From NCBI GenBank assembly GCA_029851415.1, contig CM056741.1, forward strand, positions 175,939,021 through 176,003,020: a stretch of DNA of 64,000 nucleotides, written 5' to 3'. The notes beneath the pieces are model-generated. The model was given only the letters and a program-made list of their open reading frames with translations. It had not been told where the DNA came from and ran no database searches. A program made the translations under genes and the position numbers. This document shows positions 13,004 to 25,091 of this stretch, in pieces (the first letter of the stretch is position 1; each line of letters begins with the position of its first letter). This stretch comes from Eretmocerus hayati. Taxonomy: Eukaryota > Arthropoda > Insecta > Hymenoptera > Aphelinidae.

Positions 13004-15348
13004 TACGGAAACCGAAGTGGACCACCTGACCACTCTCTAGCGAGTTATGTCTGTCCTTCTCTAATTTGTTTTGGTGGGTCTCCGACAGGGTGCGCTTTCA
13101 GTGCCCCGCGCTCTTTGAAAATCCGCAATTGAACAATGAATAAGTCTGACAAAGTAGAAAGTAGTAAACGTAGCTTTAATTATCATTCTCAAAATAGTCG
13201 CACGAGTAATTAGAATATTGTTACACAATTCTCGACCATCGCGACCTCGTGCAACCTCACGGCGTGCTGGTGGGGTGTGGGGCAGATCTGATGTGGGGTC
13301 GTCGCGGTCCAGCCACGAGTGCCGGGCCGGGTCGGCGCCGGTGGCCAAGCGGAAATCGCGTTTTGGGGCACAACCAGCTCACCCAGGGTGTTAAGATCCG
13401 ATGATGGTCACCAGGAAATGAGACCCGGCCCCGACTTAGTGAACCGGCGTCCGGGCCTTGACAATTTATTTTGGTGCATTTCAGAGGTGCGTTGCAGACG
13501 ACGTGGAATTTATGGTCGCCCATGTGTGCACCAGGATGCACTGGGATGCACCGCAAATGAGAAGTCTTCTTTAATGTAGTGCTCCAGGTTTCGGGATGGC
13601 TCTGGGACGACGGCAATATCTAGGAAGCGGTGGCAGAACAAGATTTGTGGAAATAACCTCTAATTAGTGCGCTTGCAGTGAGGCTCAATTTCACGTGATG
13701 TGCGTTAAATTGTCATGTTTGATGCATTCAGAATTCTCAGATGCGATTCATGACTATTTCTGGATATATTACTCCACCCTGAAGAATGGAAACACTGGCA
13801 CTGGATAGAAACCAAACAGCAGAGAGGAGAATTCATTCTCGTTACTTTCAGTTAGTCAGAAAGTTAGAGATCATTTTATTGAGTCCACAGAATACTCATG
13901 TAGTTATTACTCTCATAAGTGCACTACTGATATAAAAGCTTGATTCCTCAATGAGTGAGCAACAGTGTTCCGTGGAATTGTGATTGGTCGTTTCTGACTA
14001 CATGTGTCAGTTTCGTACTACCTCATTGATGAAATGCTGTCGAAGGGTGAATGAACTCCTTCAAGAAACTTGCTGATCCGAGTTACAGAATGTTATGGAA
14101 TCAGCACCACACACAGGATCAATCTTTGTTGTGGTTTTCTATCAAATTAAGAGTTCTGCAATCGTGTCTCACAGACATCAATTAGTCAGTCTGAGCATTT
14201 ATTTGCAGCATCAGTAATATTTTTCATGAATGTATGGATGGGGAATTATGGAATACAGTCCATGTCAATTTCCACCTATTCATCTGCTTTGATCAGTTTC
14301 TAGAAACATGTCACACATTGAAATACTCAAAACTACTTGAACATCTTCACACTTTCAATGGCAAATTTTCATTTCGGGTGAAAACAGTAGGATTCAAAGC
14401 TTTCCGTGGTACTGGAGAGAGGCACTGGACAGCCAATTTGACAGTATGGCATAGGTATCATGAGGGTATTGTTTCAATCAATGAAAGCTTACTCTATTTA
14501 TCGAATGATAAGAGCAATGGTGCTTGAATTTTCCACTGAGGGCTCCATAATACATACTCAGTTGGGCATCGCTCTTATTCAACACCTAAGTGGGAATCTT
14601 CCTTTATTGTCAACGGAAGAGAAGCAAAAAATGAATCAAATGGCCCTCCAATGCTGGCCACTCCCACAATTATTCAGATAAAAATTCTTAGAGGTAGAAC
14701 ATTTTTAGAGCTCCAGCTGAGATTAATATTTTGAGAATCCAGAAAGAAACTTGGAAAAGGATCTGCTAGCGGATCTTACAAACTTTTATTTTATACACGG
14801 GTCTGTCGCATTTTTGTATTTCATCCAGCAAGTCAAATCAATTTGACTGAAGTATTATATTCCGACAGCTATGTGCTTCTATCTTCCTCAGATATCAAAG
14901 CTCACATCCCTTGATATGACGACCACGCGTTTTGATTTTTCCTCTTCTGAATACAAATCGGATTTTTAAATAAAATGAAACAGCTGTTGAAGAGTCTTTC
15001 ACCAATTTTCAATTGAAAAATATCATGTAAAATGTAACGTAAGTATACCCCCCCCCCTTCGCCCGAGTCTGATTCTTCGCTATAATAGCTTCGGCCTCCT
15101 TCGAAATTTCAGATGGTACCACAGCTGTAAATTCATTTCAAGACCTCCGAAATGAGCTATGGTACTCACTACTTTGATAAACCAGAGCCAAGTTACCCCA
15201 ATTTTCCCGAGTGATTTTGCGAGAGTTCATCATAAGGGAGTCCAAACCTGCGAACCTACCCCGCGACATCCTTTTAAATAGTGCAAGTCGGGGTGAATGC
15301 CGCTGGTTCAGCTATAACTATTTCTTCCATGGTTTGACGCGATAAACA
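13004..15348 (+). repeat. Left arm of large inverted repeat
   Basis: About 2345 bp, matched base for base by the complement of 22799-25091 apart from a few substitutions and one block of about 50 bp near 13147-13200 that is missing from the right arm. The outer 600 bp is GC-rich (about 13255-13620). A C homopolymer lies at about 15048. Frames of 97 and 86 codons recur in both arms only because the DNA is duplicated. Confidence 0.95.
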
Positions 15349-15790
15349 TGTATCGGATCGGTAAACTTAAACGCGAAAGGATGTAGCGAGGATCGAAACG
15401 AGACTTGGCTGTTAGTTCTTAGAGCTAAAACAACCCTTGCACTGCTGTGCATTTTTTCAAAATAAAAGTCATCTTTTAGAAATAGCTCCTGAAGAATCTT
15501 TCTTTATTTGTTGAAACAGTTTTCAATTGAAAATATCAGGATGCCACTGATTTCATAAAAATCACGATAAATTAAATTTATCAGAATATTGTTCATTTGT
15601 TGAAATAGCTATCCCCGCCAATTTCACTATGGGTTCAGATGTCAGCTGGGTTGACAACTTCAATAAATTTTGAACGTGACACGATTAATAATTTTTAAAA
15701 TAATCTAGCGCTTGACGTCATCAACCAGTCCTTATCAGGGTTTTTAACGAAATCCATTTTCAATCGCGTTGAATTTCGTTGAGTCTCATC

Positions 15791-15891
15791 GATGACCCAT
15801 TTCATGACGAAATCCCACTCAAAAAATCATAATTGTCACAATATGATAATTATGATTTTTAGAGTGGGATTTCGTTATGAAATGGGTCATC
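15791..15891. repeat. Hairpin palindrome, about 100 bp
   Basis: GATGACCCATTTCATGACG runs into AATCCCACT..., and the complement returns after a short AT loop, ending ATGAAATGGGTCATC. The arms are about 45 bp with few mismatches. It abuts the left arm of the next inverted repeat (15890-16752). Confidence 0.85.
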
Positions 15892-16752
15892 ATCCTTGCT
15901 TTCCTTTCTACGGTTCAACTGCTCCAGATCAATTTTGGCAAAATACATTCTGAGTAAATTAGATTAGCCATCGTTCAACAAAATTCAAAATGGATTTCGT
16001 TTAAAATGCTGGTCCTTATTGTGATGTCACGTCCGATTTTTGGGCAAAGAAGAGTATATATGTCAAGAAAATCGTTCGTAACTATCGCTCAAACATCGAT
16101 CCTATAGCTATCCGTGTCTTTCCGCATTTACTTATTATTAGTCGGTAGACCAAGACAAAAGGGCCCTGGTATGAATATTCTGTTAAGATGTCAACGATTC
16201 ATGTAAATATTTTTCACCTCAATCGCGGGGTACGGTCACATTTCCGAACGCCTTCGTTTCTTTCCAGTAGAAATTTGTTTCGTATCAGGTAATTAGATTA
16301 GTAGTGCACGGTAGTGTATATTGCATCCAAATACTCGATAAGGCGACTTAATCAATGTTAAATCCAAATGGAGGAAGACTGGCTTAACTGAAAACCGAAA
16401 CTGAATTGAAACTGAGTAGTACGTTGGTTATCAAATTGAGGGGCTGCGTTGAAAAAGGGCGTAATGGTGGTTACGCACTTTTTCCGCCCTGTCACTCTTC
16501 GATTCCTCTGAGGGATGTCCTAACCATCCACGAAACCCGTTTTGATAATAAGTGTTTACGTACCTCGAGATCTTAAAAGGGGCGTAAACGCCATCATGCC
16601 CTTTCTGCGATTTGACAAAAGGGTGTAACCGCCTTTACGCCCCTTTGTTCACAGAATTATTGGTGTGTCGATGGCTAATCTAATTTACTCAGAATGTCTT
16701 TTGCCAAAATTGATCTGGAGCAGTTGAACCGTAGACAGGAAAGCAAGGATGA
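15890..16752. repeat. Inverted repeat with 83-bp arms
   Basis: The arm at 15890-15972 (CATCCTTGCTTTCC ... TTAGATTAGCCATCG) recurs inverted at 16669-16752. The 0.7-kb loop contains four AAAAGGGCGTAA-like words at 16451-16650. This is a plausible non-autonomous element or decayed copy nested in the larger block. Confidence 0.85.
16451..16650. repeat. Cluster of AAAAGGGCGTAA-like words (first cluster)
   Basis: Near-copies begin at about 16453, 16574 and 16614, with inverted partners (GGTTACGCACTTTTTCC at about 16473, TTTACGCCCCTTTG at about 16634). Paired words make small hairpins. No coding frame spans the cluster. Confidence 0.7.
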
Positions 16753-17144
16753 AATTCCTAGGGAAAGTGCCTGGAAACTCGAGGCTAACTCGACGATCTC
16801 CATTTGAATCCGTGTACGTCTCTGGTTTTTCTGTATCGAATTGACTTAAACAAGTGGTAATTTTGAAGCTGGTTAACCTATCCATTCAAACTACTTTCAA
16901 TAACCAAAATCAATGAACATGCCTAGGAAGTTCACATCGATGGAACGAAATTACAGAGAATTGAACTATAACTCGTTACATGTGAATTTTCTGCGCTGGC
17001 CCCAAAATCAGTTTCTAATAGGTGGCCGATCCAGTTACCTCCGAGATCACCACTTGCTGGCCTCGATTTGATACAGTAGAACCAGAGATGTACGCATCCA
17101 AATGTTAAAGCGACTTTCGAGCTAGTAGCCCTCGACTTATAATC

Positions 17145-17815
17145 TATCGGTTCTGTAGCAAAATCGAGGTCGGCACGCATTTTTTTTGCAATCGATTCGT
17201 CTTGACTCGCTGGTTACTAATATCTAATTTTCGGCCCGAAAATCCGGGTCAGTTTTTTTCATTAACAAAATACTACAATGAAAGCAAATATGCCACTCGA
17301 TTCCTTATGTTATTTCAAATGAAAAAGTAGTCTAGATAATTTCCTCTAAATAACCCATTATTTCTCATTTTCATCAACAATTGCAGAAGAAATAATGGGT
17401 TTAGAGGAAAGTGTCCGGAACACTTTTTCAATTTAAATATATAACATAATAAACTGAGTGGCACATTTACTTGTAATAATTTGATTCATAATTCAAAGTT
17501 ATGCCGAATTGTTATGAACAAAGTCGCTTTGTGCAACGGCAAATGTAGATTTACATACAAACGTAGATTTACATAATCCATCGCATAAATCATGTAAACG
17601 ATGTCAAATGCAACATTTTTTTACGTGAAATTTTCCTCTCCGACCAGAACTTCTCTACTTGTGCGCAAAAAACCATAAATTTTGCAGTATTTTGTCAATA
17701 AAAAAAAAACTGACCAGGATTTTCGGGCCGAAAATTAGATATTCGAAATTAGCGAGTCAAGACGAATCGACTGCAAAAAACTGCGTGCCGATCTCGAATT
17801 TGCTACAGAACCTAT
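17145..17815. repeat. Inverted repeat with arms of about 115 bp
   Basis: The arm at about 17145-17260 (GGTTCTGTAGCAAA ... TTTTCGGCCCGAAAAT) recurs inverted at about 17699-17815. A second palindrome, 17340-17409, lies in the loop: CCTCTAAATAACCCATTAT against ATAATGGGTTTAGAGG. This is a palindrome inside a palindrome. Confidence 0.85.
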
Positions 17816-18698
17816 GGCTGGCTGATAGCTGATAGATTATATTACGAATTCTATAACTAAGAATTTTATTTTTCGTCCTACAGCTGCAATTCCAGCCCCA
17901 CTGCTCCGCATCAACTTCGGCAAGAGATGTTTTCCGCGAAAAGCAGACCAGCTACTGATTAAAAAAGTAATTCCAAAGTCGTAAGACATAGCGCATGTGC
18001 TATTTTTCACGTATCTTCGTAATTAGCATCTTCTGCGAAAAGATGCTGATCACTGATACGAAATTTGCGTTTGAAACAACTTTATACGTGTATTTGAGCA
18101 TTTATTAATCAAAATGATACTAAATAAAGTCGTTCCCGATGGATATGATCCTAGTGCAATTGCAAAGTTCTATATGAACGAATTTTGTAAAGGAATAACG
18201 TCTTCTTCAAAGTTCCTCAAGATTTTTCTGAGAATAAAAAAACCCCAAGGGCTCGAGGCGTAAGAATAGAGGCTGAAATTTCACATACAGATGGCTCATC
18301 ATCACCCAGATTGGAAAAGAAGGATAGAGAAATCAAATCATGTAACCAAGTATTCATATAAGCAGATTTTGGATTTTTGAGTATTCCAGCCCGGAGGTGT
18401 TTAGAAAAGACGCGAATGGTTTCCACCAAAAGTTGGTCGATAGGTTTTCGAGCCACTCCTCAAATGCTTTTGGTGAAATCAAAATCGGTCAAACACCAGC
18501 AGTTCAAAGTTACGAACAAACTAAGGTAGCTCGGACTCAATTTCCGATTTTTAGGTGCAATTAATGAGAAACTCTATCTTTGACAATGAAATTATGAACA
18601 AGAAAACTGTAGGAAATTTCTTATCTCAGTGCACGGAAATAAAAAATTCGTTTGGAAACTTTTGAAATTTTACTTCGATGTACTCCATCATCAATTCC

Positions 18699-18980
18699 AA
18701 TAAGGGCGTAACTACAATAAAAAAAAATGTCAAAAAGACGTAACTACTTCGATCAGACCTCGGGTATATGGAAAAAGGGTGTAACTGCAGAAAAAAATTT
18801 AAAAGGGCGTAAATTACATTACGCCTCGTAACTTCTCCGATCGCTTTGGGAAAATATGGAATAAGGGCTCAACTGACATGTTCAAGTACTAAAAGGGCGA
18901 AAGTCGCTGAGGACCCATATTTAAAAGGGCGTAACTTTTCGGGGAATGTCCGGCGCGATTCGAAAAAAGGGCGTAATTAC
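18699..18980 (+). repeat. Cluster of AAAAGGGCGTAA words (second cluster)
   Basis: About eight same-strand near-copies of AAAAGGGCGTAA[C/T] start near 18703, 18733, 18772, 18806, 18857, 18892, 18920 and 18963, so spacing varies from 28 to 51 bp. The sequence between copies is unrelated. This is not a simple tandem repeat, because the units are not equal in length. It lies in the interior of the 12.1-kb block. Confidence 0.8.
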
Positions 18981-19257
18981 CGATGAAAAATGTTTAAAAA
19001 ATTCCACTCGGCACGGGAGCTCATTTTTCTGGGTTTGAACTATCAGAACATCTTCTTCTATCTCCGAAATAAGTTCTAATAGTGACTGTAGACTTTCCAT
19101 ATTTATGGGCGTCCATATTATATTGATGAGCTCTTCGCGGATACAGCTCCTCAGCTCAGCATAACTCCCACGCTACCAAATATCTTTCATTAGGTACCAA
19201 TGAGCATGCTCGTACATTTTGAGAGTGATCGGAGTGGATATTTAAATATAAGCTAAG

Positions 19258-20672
19258 GTGTACCCAACTTGCCCTCATATGCCGATCTCACACGCACATA
19301 ATTTTTCGATAAAAATTACGGGCACAGTTAGGGTAATCGTGGGACGTCCGACATTTCAGCCTACTTATTGCGGATGAGTGTCGAGAAAAATTACCTATCT
19401 GTAAGGTAAATTTTATTTCAGGTCAAAAATTGTATCGAATTTGGTGAAAAAGTGCGGTGAATTTGGGTAGATTTTGCGGGCACTTGTAGGGTAATTTTTA
19501 CCGTACCAGCATAAAGAGCTGCGGGTGCGCCTGCGCGCGCCGCGAGCCCACCAGCTCAGCATCTCATCTAACCTCAAAAAAACTTCGGTATAGAAATACA
19601 TTATTTGACTCTTTCTGATGGAGATGCCTGGATTTCGATTCGAGGTCAATATGCATACAAAGTGATAAAACCAATTGAAATTTGTTGAATCATCTTCATT
19701 TTTACTCGTGGTGACTTTAACATTGAACAGAGGAATATCACTGCTAAGTGGCATGACAGAAACCATCTCCTTGGTACAAGGAAAAATTACCCTACATGCC
19801 CGTAAAAATTGGCGCTCCTAGGTGGCGCATCCCACGATTGCCGGCATGTAGGGTAATTTTTCCTTTACCAGTCTGGTAATTTTTATCGAAAAATTCTGTG
19901 CGTGCAGAAATGGTCACTCGTGGACCTTTCCGCATATTTTTTTTACGTTTGTTATGTTAAAATAAGAGAAAGTACGTAGTTTGCATCGACCCCGGATCGT
20001 TTCTGCGTCCTTCAGAAAATTGAAATTGATTTTACCATTTATCGTGTTTGCACGACTAAGAAATCACCGAGGTAATCGCGTTCACTAAAACCGGCGGTGC
20101 GTATTTATTTTTATTTGACCTATCTCTGCGTACCTTGGCGCATTCGATTCCTCGTCTCGAGACCTTCAAAATACGTTTTTAGAGTTGCAAAACTCTGATT
20201 TGGAGCGAGTTTATGTACAAAACACGAAGATGACCTGAGAAACAAGAAGGCCGACATAGGAGTGTACCCAACATGCTCCCATCTCGGAAAGGCGTGCAGT
20301 ATGGCTTTTTTTACAACTCAGAACGTGTTTACCGCATCAAAATAGGTCGGAAACAGTATTTTGGGCCAGCGAAAAATTACAAATGTCGCTGCACGGCGAT
20401 AAAAACGGATCAAAGCGATTTTATGCAATATACCGCCGATTTACATTGTTTTGAATAATGGGTGGAGTTGGGTACACACTTTTGTAAACTCTCAAAAATC
20501 ACCTTTTGGGAGAATTAAAACAATTCGGCTCCATTTGGTCCAAATTGGATGTACTTTAACTCATTTTGAAGGTCTTGAGACAAGCTTTAATATGAGTTTA
20601 TGTGCGTTGGAAAAGATTGAGATGGGTCAGAGTAATTGAGAAAATGGCTTAATGGGGGCAAGTTGGGTACAC
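19258..20672. repeat. Composite inverted-repeat element with GTGTACCCAACTTGCCC ends
   Basis: GTGTACCCAACTTGCCC at about 19258-19274 is inverted at about 20655-20672. A second pair of the same word family faces inward at about 20259-20275 and 20463-20478. Another inverted pair (CACGCACATAATTTTTCGAT and complement) lies at about 19290-19325 and 19870-19905. The arrangement suggests two or three related terminal-inverted-repeat elements nested or side by side. Short frames inside show no family match. Confidence 0.75.
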
Positions 20673-21563
20673 TACCTACGAATCTAGCCCAAGAACGATA
20701 GTGTGCTCGATTCTGCATGACGATGCGGCAATGAGAGAAGTTATTTTTGCGTAAATTGGGTCAAAAAAATTGTTTTTCGTGCAGCACACGAAAATTTCGA
20801 TTCCGTTGAGATTAAAACCAAGTGTAAACCTGATCCCCACATTTTCATTTTGTACCACAGACCTCCAGAAGACACTGTGAACTATTAAACGTATCTTATT
20901 TCCTCTATTTCAACACCGAGGATGCCATATATTCACATACACATGTGCCAATTAGAATGACGGAAATACGAGGCTCCCATTCAAATACATGGGATAATCT
21001 TCTATCCCCTCACAAATCCACGGCGGAGCTCCAAAAGTCATTTACGCAAGTATTTCATCATTCTTTGAGCATTACTTGGACCAAAGAAAAGTCCATGGGA
21101 GGTATGCTGCCATTCTGAAATTCTCGGAATTTTAAAGGCGAAATCGCACACTTCCTGCCTGAGATTTGCCCATATATGTATCCATAGCCAAGGACGATCT
21201 CAAGGTCGTCACGGAAATACAAGAACCACCCCGACCGGGTGTCGAATATTATTTTCCTATCGGTTGTACAGGGAACAGATCGCACAGATATTATCTTATT
21301 GGGGTAAGATTTTTAGTTCCAATATATGCGTATTAGCCTGCAGCTTTAGACCATACAATATTCCTTGGATTAATAAAAATGCCAGCTGTAGAAGTCGTTA
21401 CCTTTTTCCCTCTTCCGGTTTTGAAAGCCATCTCACCCATCAGGTCAAAGTCTCTAGCCCGAGCCTTCCAGAGCAGAGATTATAGAAAACTTCCTGATGA
21501 TGGTGTTCGGAGAATATCTGTTGCCTGTTGAGAATTCCAGATTGATGAAGGTGTTTCCAATTC

Positions 21564-21692
21564 GATGGCCAAGAGTATAAGGAACTATCTGAAAATTTCT
21601 GGCTAAACGGAAGTATCTTGTATTAAATGTAATACAAGATATTACCGGTTAATCACAAATTTTCAGATAGTTCCTTTTCACTCTGGCCCATC
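21564..21692. repeat. Hairpin palindrome, about 130 bp
   Basis: GGAACTATCTGAAAATTT and its complement face each other around an internal palindrome (ATCTTGTATTAAATGTAATACAAGAT-type centre). The outer GATGGCCAAGAGT also pairs with ACTCTGGCCCATC. It lies in the interior of the 12.1-kb block. Confidence 0.8.
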
Positions 21693-22798
21693 GATTTTCT
21701 GTTGCGGGTGTCAAGTTACAGGTTTCAGATCCAATGGGCCTTAGATCTTTTTTCAGAACTAATCTCGTTTCCCGATGGATGAGTCGTCAAGAGTACGTCC
21801 TAGGATAGTAGATTTCCAAGAAATTCAGATGTTGAGACAATTTTACGTCGTACTCAAGTATCATGATTAATAAAACAAGTGAACTCTAGTAAAAATATTG
21901 ATTAGCAAAAATGAACGGGGTGTTCATCTCCTTAACTTACACGATCCATACGTCAAAAATGATGTTTTTTGGAAAAGTAATCGATTATTGTTTGGAATGA
22001 CTTTACCTAGAGGTCTTCATATTGTATTTAAGATTTCGTTTGGATTTCTGCACTGTCACTTATTTCCCCATTACACAACTCATCGTCGAGCGACTCGGCT
22101 TAAGTTGCGTAATAGAAGGAAGTCCTCAAAGTCCACCTGTGGGAGTGTTATTGGGTTGCTGAGTGTCACTTGAAAAGTATCCATTTTATCGAAAAAAATG
22201 TGTGGTTTCATGACTTGCATGGTGTCCAAGATACACAAACACATCTCTTTACAGTTTTTCAGAGTATGCGTCTATTTCAGGTATACAAGGCTGCCACAAG
22301 ATTTGAGACCAGTATTATTGTCGGTATCGAGAATAATCGAAAGGGAGGTCAATCAAAATATTTTCAGGGGAGACCATATACCTATATGTGCAGACTTTGC
22401 GTCTCGTAAGTATCTCAGCTAGTCTCCTGAGAGTTTCCTTCTATCAACCAACATCATTTGTTTCAACTCGTACGTTTGCAGATAGTTTCTTTACTCTGAG
22501 CCATTTAGTGGATCTCAAGAACGAGGAATTGTTTGACCCCATCACGGGCTTTTTCATAGCTGATACGTTATGATAATATGAGAGAACCAAAGGTTCGGGA
22601 CAGTTTGGGTCGACCCCGAATGATGACTGCTTTTGCAAGCACGTTTAAAAGGAGGTTCTGCATTTTTTGTGTTCACACATCTGAGAAATTGCATTCAGTA
22701 TTCAGGAAAACCGGAATTGTACAGAACCAAAATTTCTCTTGTGCGACCAATTTTGCGAACTATAACTGATTTGATTTTCTTTTAGCTTTATTGGGACG

Positions 22799-25091
22799 TG
22801 TTTATCGCGTCAAACCATGGAAGAAACAGTTATAGCTGAACCAGCGGCATTTACCCCGACTTGCACTATTTAAAAGGATGTCATCGCGGGGTAGGTTCGC
22901 AGGTTTGGACTCCCTTATGATGAACTCTCGCAAAATCACTCGGGAAAATTGGGGTAACTTGGCTCTGGTTTATCAAAGTAGTAAGTACCATAGCTCATTT
23001 CGGAGGTCTTGAAATGAATTTACAGCTGTGGTACCATCTGAAATTTCGAAGGAGGCCGAAGCTATTATAGCGAAGAATCAGACTCGGGCGAAGGGGGGGG
23101 GGTATACTTACGTTACATTTTACATGATATTTTTCAATTGAAAATTGGTGAAAGACTCTTCAACAGCTGTTTCATTTTATTTAAAAATCCGATTTGTATT
23201 CAGAAGAGGAAAAATCAAAACGCGTGGTCGTCATATCAAGGGATGTGAGCTTTGATATCTGAGGAAGATAGAAGCACATAGCTGTCGGAATATAATACTT
23301 CAGTCAAATTGATTTGACTTGCTGGATGAAATACAAAAATGCGACAGACCCGTGTATAAAATAAAAGTTTGTAAGATCCGCTAGCAGATCCTTTTCCAAG
23401 TTTCTTTCTGGATTCTCAAAATATTAATCTCAGCTGGAGCTCTAAAAATGTTCTACCTCTAAGAATTTTTATCTGAATAATTGTGGGAGTGGCCAGCATT
23501 GGAGGGCCATTTGATTCATTTTTTGCTTCTCTTCCGTTGACAATAAAGGAAGATTCCCACTTAGGTGTTGAATAAGAGCGATGCCCAACTGAGTATGTAT
23601 TATGGAGCCCTCAGTGGAAAATTCAAGCACCATTGCTCTTATCATTCGATAAATAGAGTAAGCTTTCATTGATTGAAACAATACCCTCATGATACCTATG
23701 CCATACTGTCAAATTGGCTGTCCAGTGCCTCTCTCCAGTACCACGGAAAGCTTTGAATCCTACTGTTTTCACCCGAAATGAAAATTTGCCATTGAAAGTG
23801 TGAAGATGTTCAAGTAGTTTTGAGTATTTCAATGTGTGACATGTTTCTAGAAACTGATCAAAGCAGATGAATAGGTGGAAATTGACATGGACTGTATTCC
23901 ATAATTCCCCATCCATACATTCATGAAAAATATTACTGATGCTGCAAATAAATGCTCAGACTGACTAATTGATGTCTGTGAGACACGATTGCAGAACTCT
24001 TAATTTGATAGAAAACCACAACAAAGATTGATCCTGTGTGTGGTGCTGATTCCATAACATTCTGTAACTCGGATCAGCAAGTTTCTTGAAGGAGTTCATT
24101 CACCCTTCGACAGCATTTCATCAATGAGGTAGTACGAAACTGACACATGTAGTCAGAAACGACCAATCACAATTCCACGGAACACTGTTGCTCACTCATT
24201 GAGGAATCAAGCTTTTATATCAGTAGTGCACTTATGAGAGTAATAACTACATGAGTATTCTGTGGACTCAATAAAATGATCTCTAACTTTCTGACTAACT
24301 GAAAGTAACGAGAATGAATTCTCCTCTCTGCTGTTTGGTTTCTATCCAGTGCCAGTGTTTCCATTCTTCAGGGTGGAGTAATATATCCAGAAATAGTCAT
24401 GAATCGCATCTGAGAATTCTGAATGCATCAAACATGACAATTTAACGCACATCACGTGAAATTGAGCCTCACTGCAAGCGCACTAATTAGAGGTTATTTC
24501 CACAAATCTTGTTCTGCCACCGCTTCCTAGATATTGCCGTCGTCCCAGAGCCATCCCGAAACCTGGAGCACTACATTAAAGAAGACTTCTCATTTGCGGT
24601 GCATCCCAGTGCATCCTGGTGCACACATGGGCGACCATAAATTCCACGTCGTCTGCAACGCACCTCTGAAATGCACCAAAATAAATTGTCAAGGCCCGGA
24701 CGCCGGTTCACTAAGTCGGGGCCGGGTCTCATTTCCTGGTGACCATCATCGGATCTTAACACCCTGGGTGAGCTGGTTGTGCCCCAAAACGCGATTTCCG
24801 CTTGGCCACCGGCGCCGACCCGGCCCGGCACTCGTGGCTGGACCGCGACGACCCCACATCAGATCTGCCCCACACCCCACCAGCACGCCGTGAGGTTGCA
24901 CGAGGTCGCGATGGTCGAGAATTGTGTAACAATATTCTAATTACTCCAGACTCATTCATTGTTCAATTGCGGATTTTCAAAGAGCGCGGGGCACTGAAAG
25001 CGCACCCTGTCGGAGACCCACCAAAACAAATTAGAGAAGGACAGACATAACTCGCTAGAGAGTGGTCAGGTGGTCCACTTCGGTTTCCGTA
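22799..25091 (-). repeat. Right arm of large inverted repeat
   Basis: About 2293 bp, the inverted copy of 13004-15348. Differences seen include single substitutions near 22825 and 22990, the G-run length near 23093, and a deletion of about 50 bp at about 24945-24951. Identity is high enough that the arms are either recently formed or kept alike by gene conversion. Confidence 0.95.

Larger units (their letters stand above)
13004..25091. mobile_element. 12.1-kb inverted-repeat-ended insertion of unknown class
   Basis: The block starts TACGGAAACCGAAGTGG and ends with its exact complement. Its arms are about 2.3 kb and the interior is 7.45 kb. It is bounded by AGCACG direct repeats and lies between two divergent host genes. 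No open frame exceeds about 127 codons, and no transposase, integrase, polymerase or reverse transcriptase motif was recognised. It is therefore either non-autonomous or very degraded inside. Six-base duplications are made by several DNA-transposon groups, including Polinton/Maverick and IS3EU. The ends do not show the AG...CT termini expected of Polintons, so no class is assigned. The interior carries several nested palindromic elements, listed separately. A two-step history (inverted segmental duplication) is the main alternative. Confidence 0.65.

Noticed and set aside
14234..14527. 97-codon frame repeated at 23623-23916, and an 86-codon frame repeated at 24571-24831, as conserved genes
   Set aside because: They recur only because the DNA is an inverted duplication. 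No family features were recognised, and equal conservation of non-coding sequence around them removes the evidence for selection.
18699..18980. CRISPR-like array
   Set aside because: The repeats are too short, their spacing is irregular, and the window is clearly eukaryotic.
13004..25091. Polinton/Maverick identity for the large block
   Set aside because: Only the 6-bp duplication and overall size fit. The ends do not match, and no polymerase, integrase, protease or packaging gene was seen.
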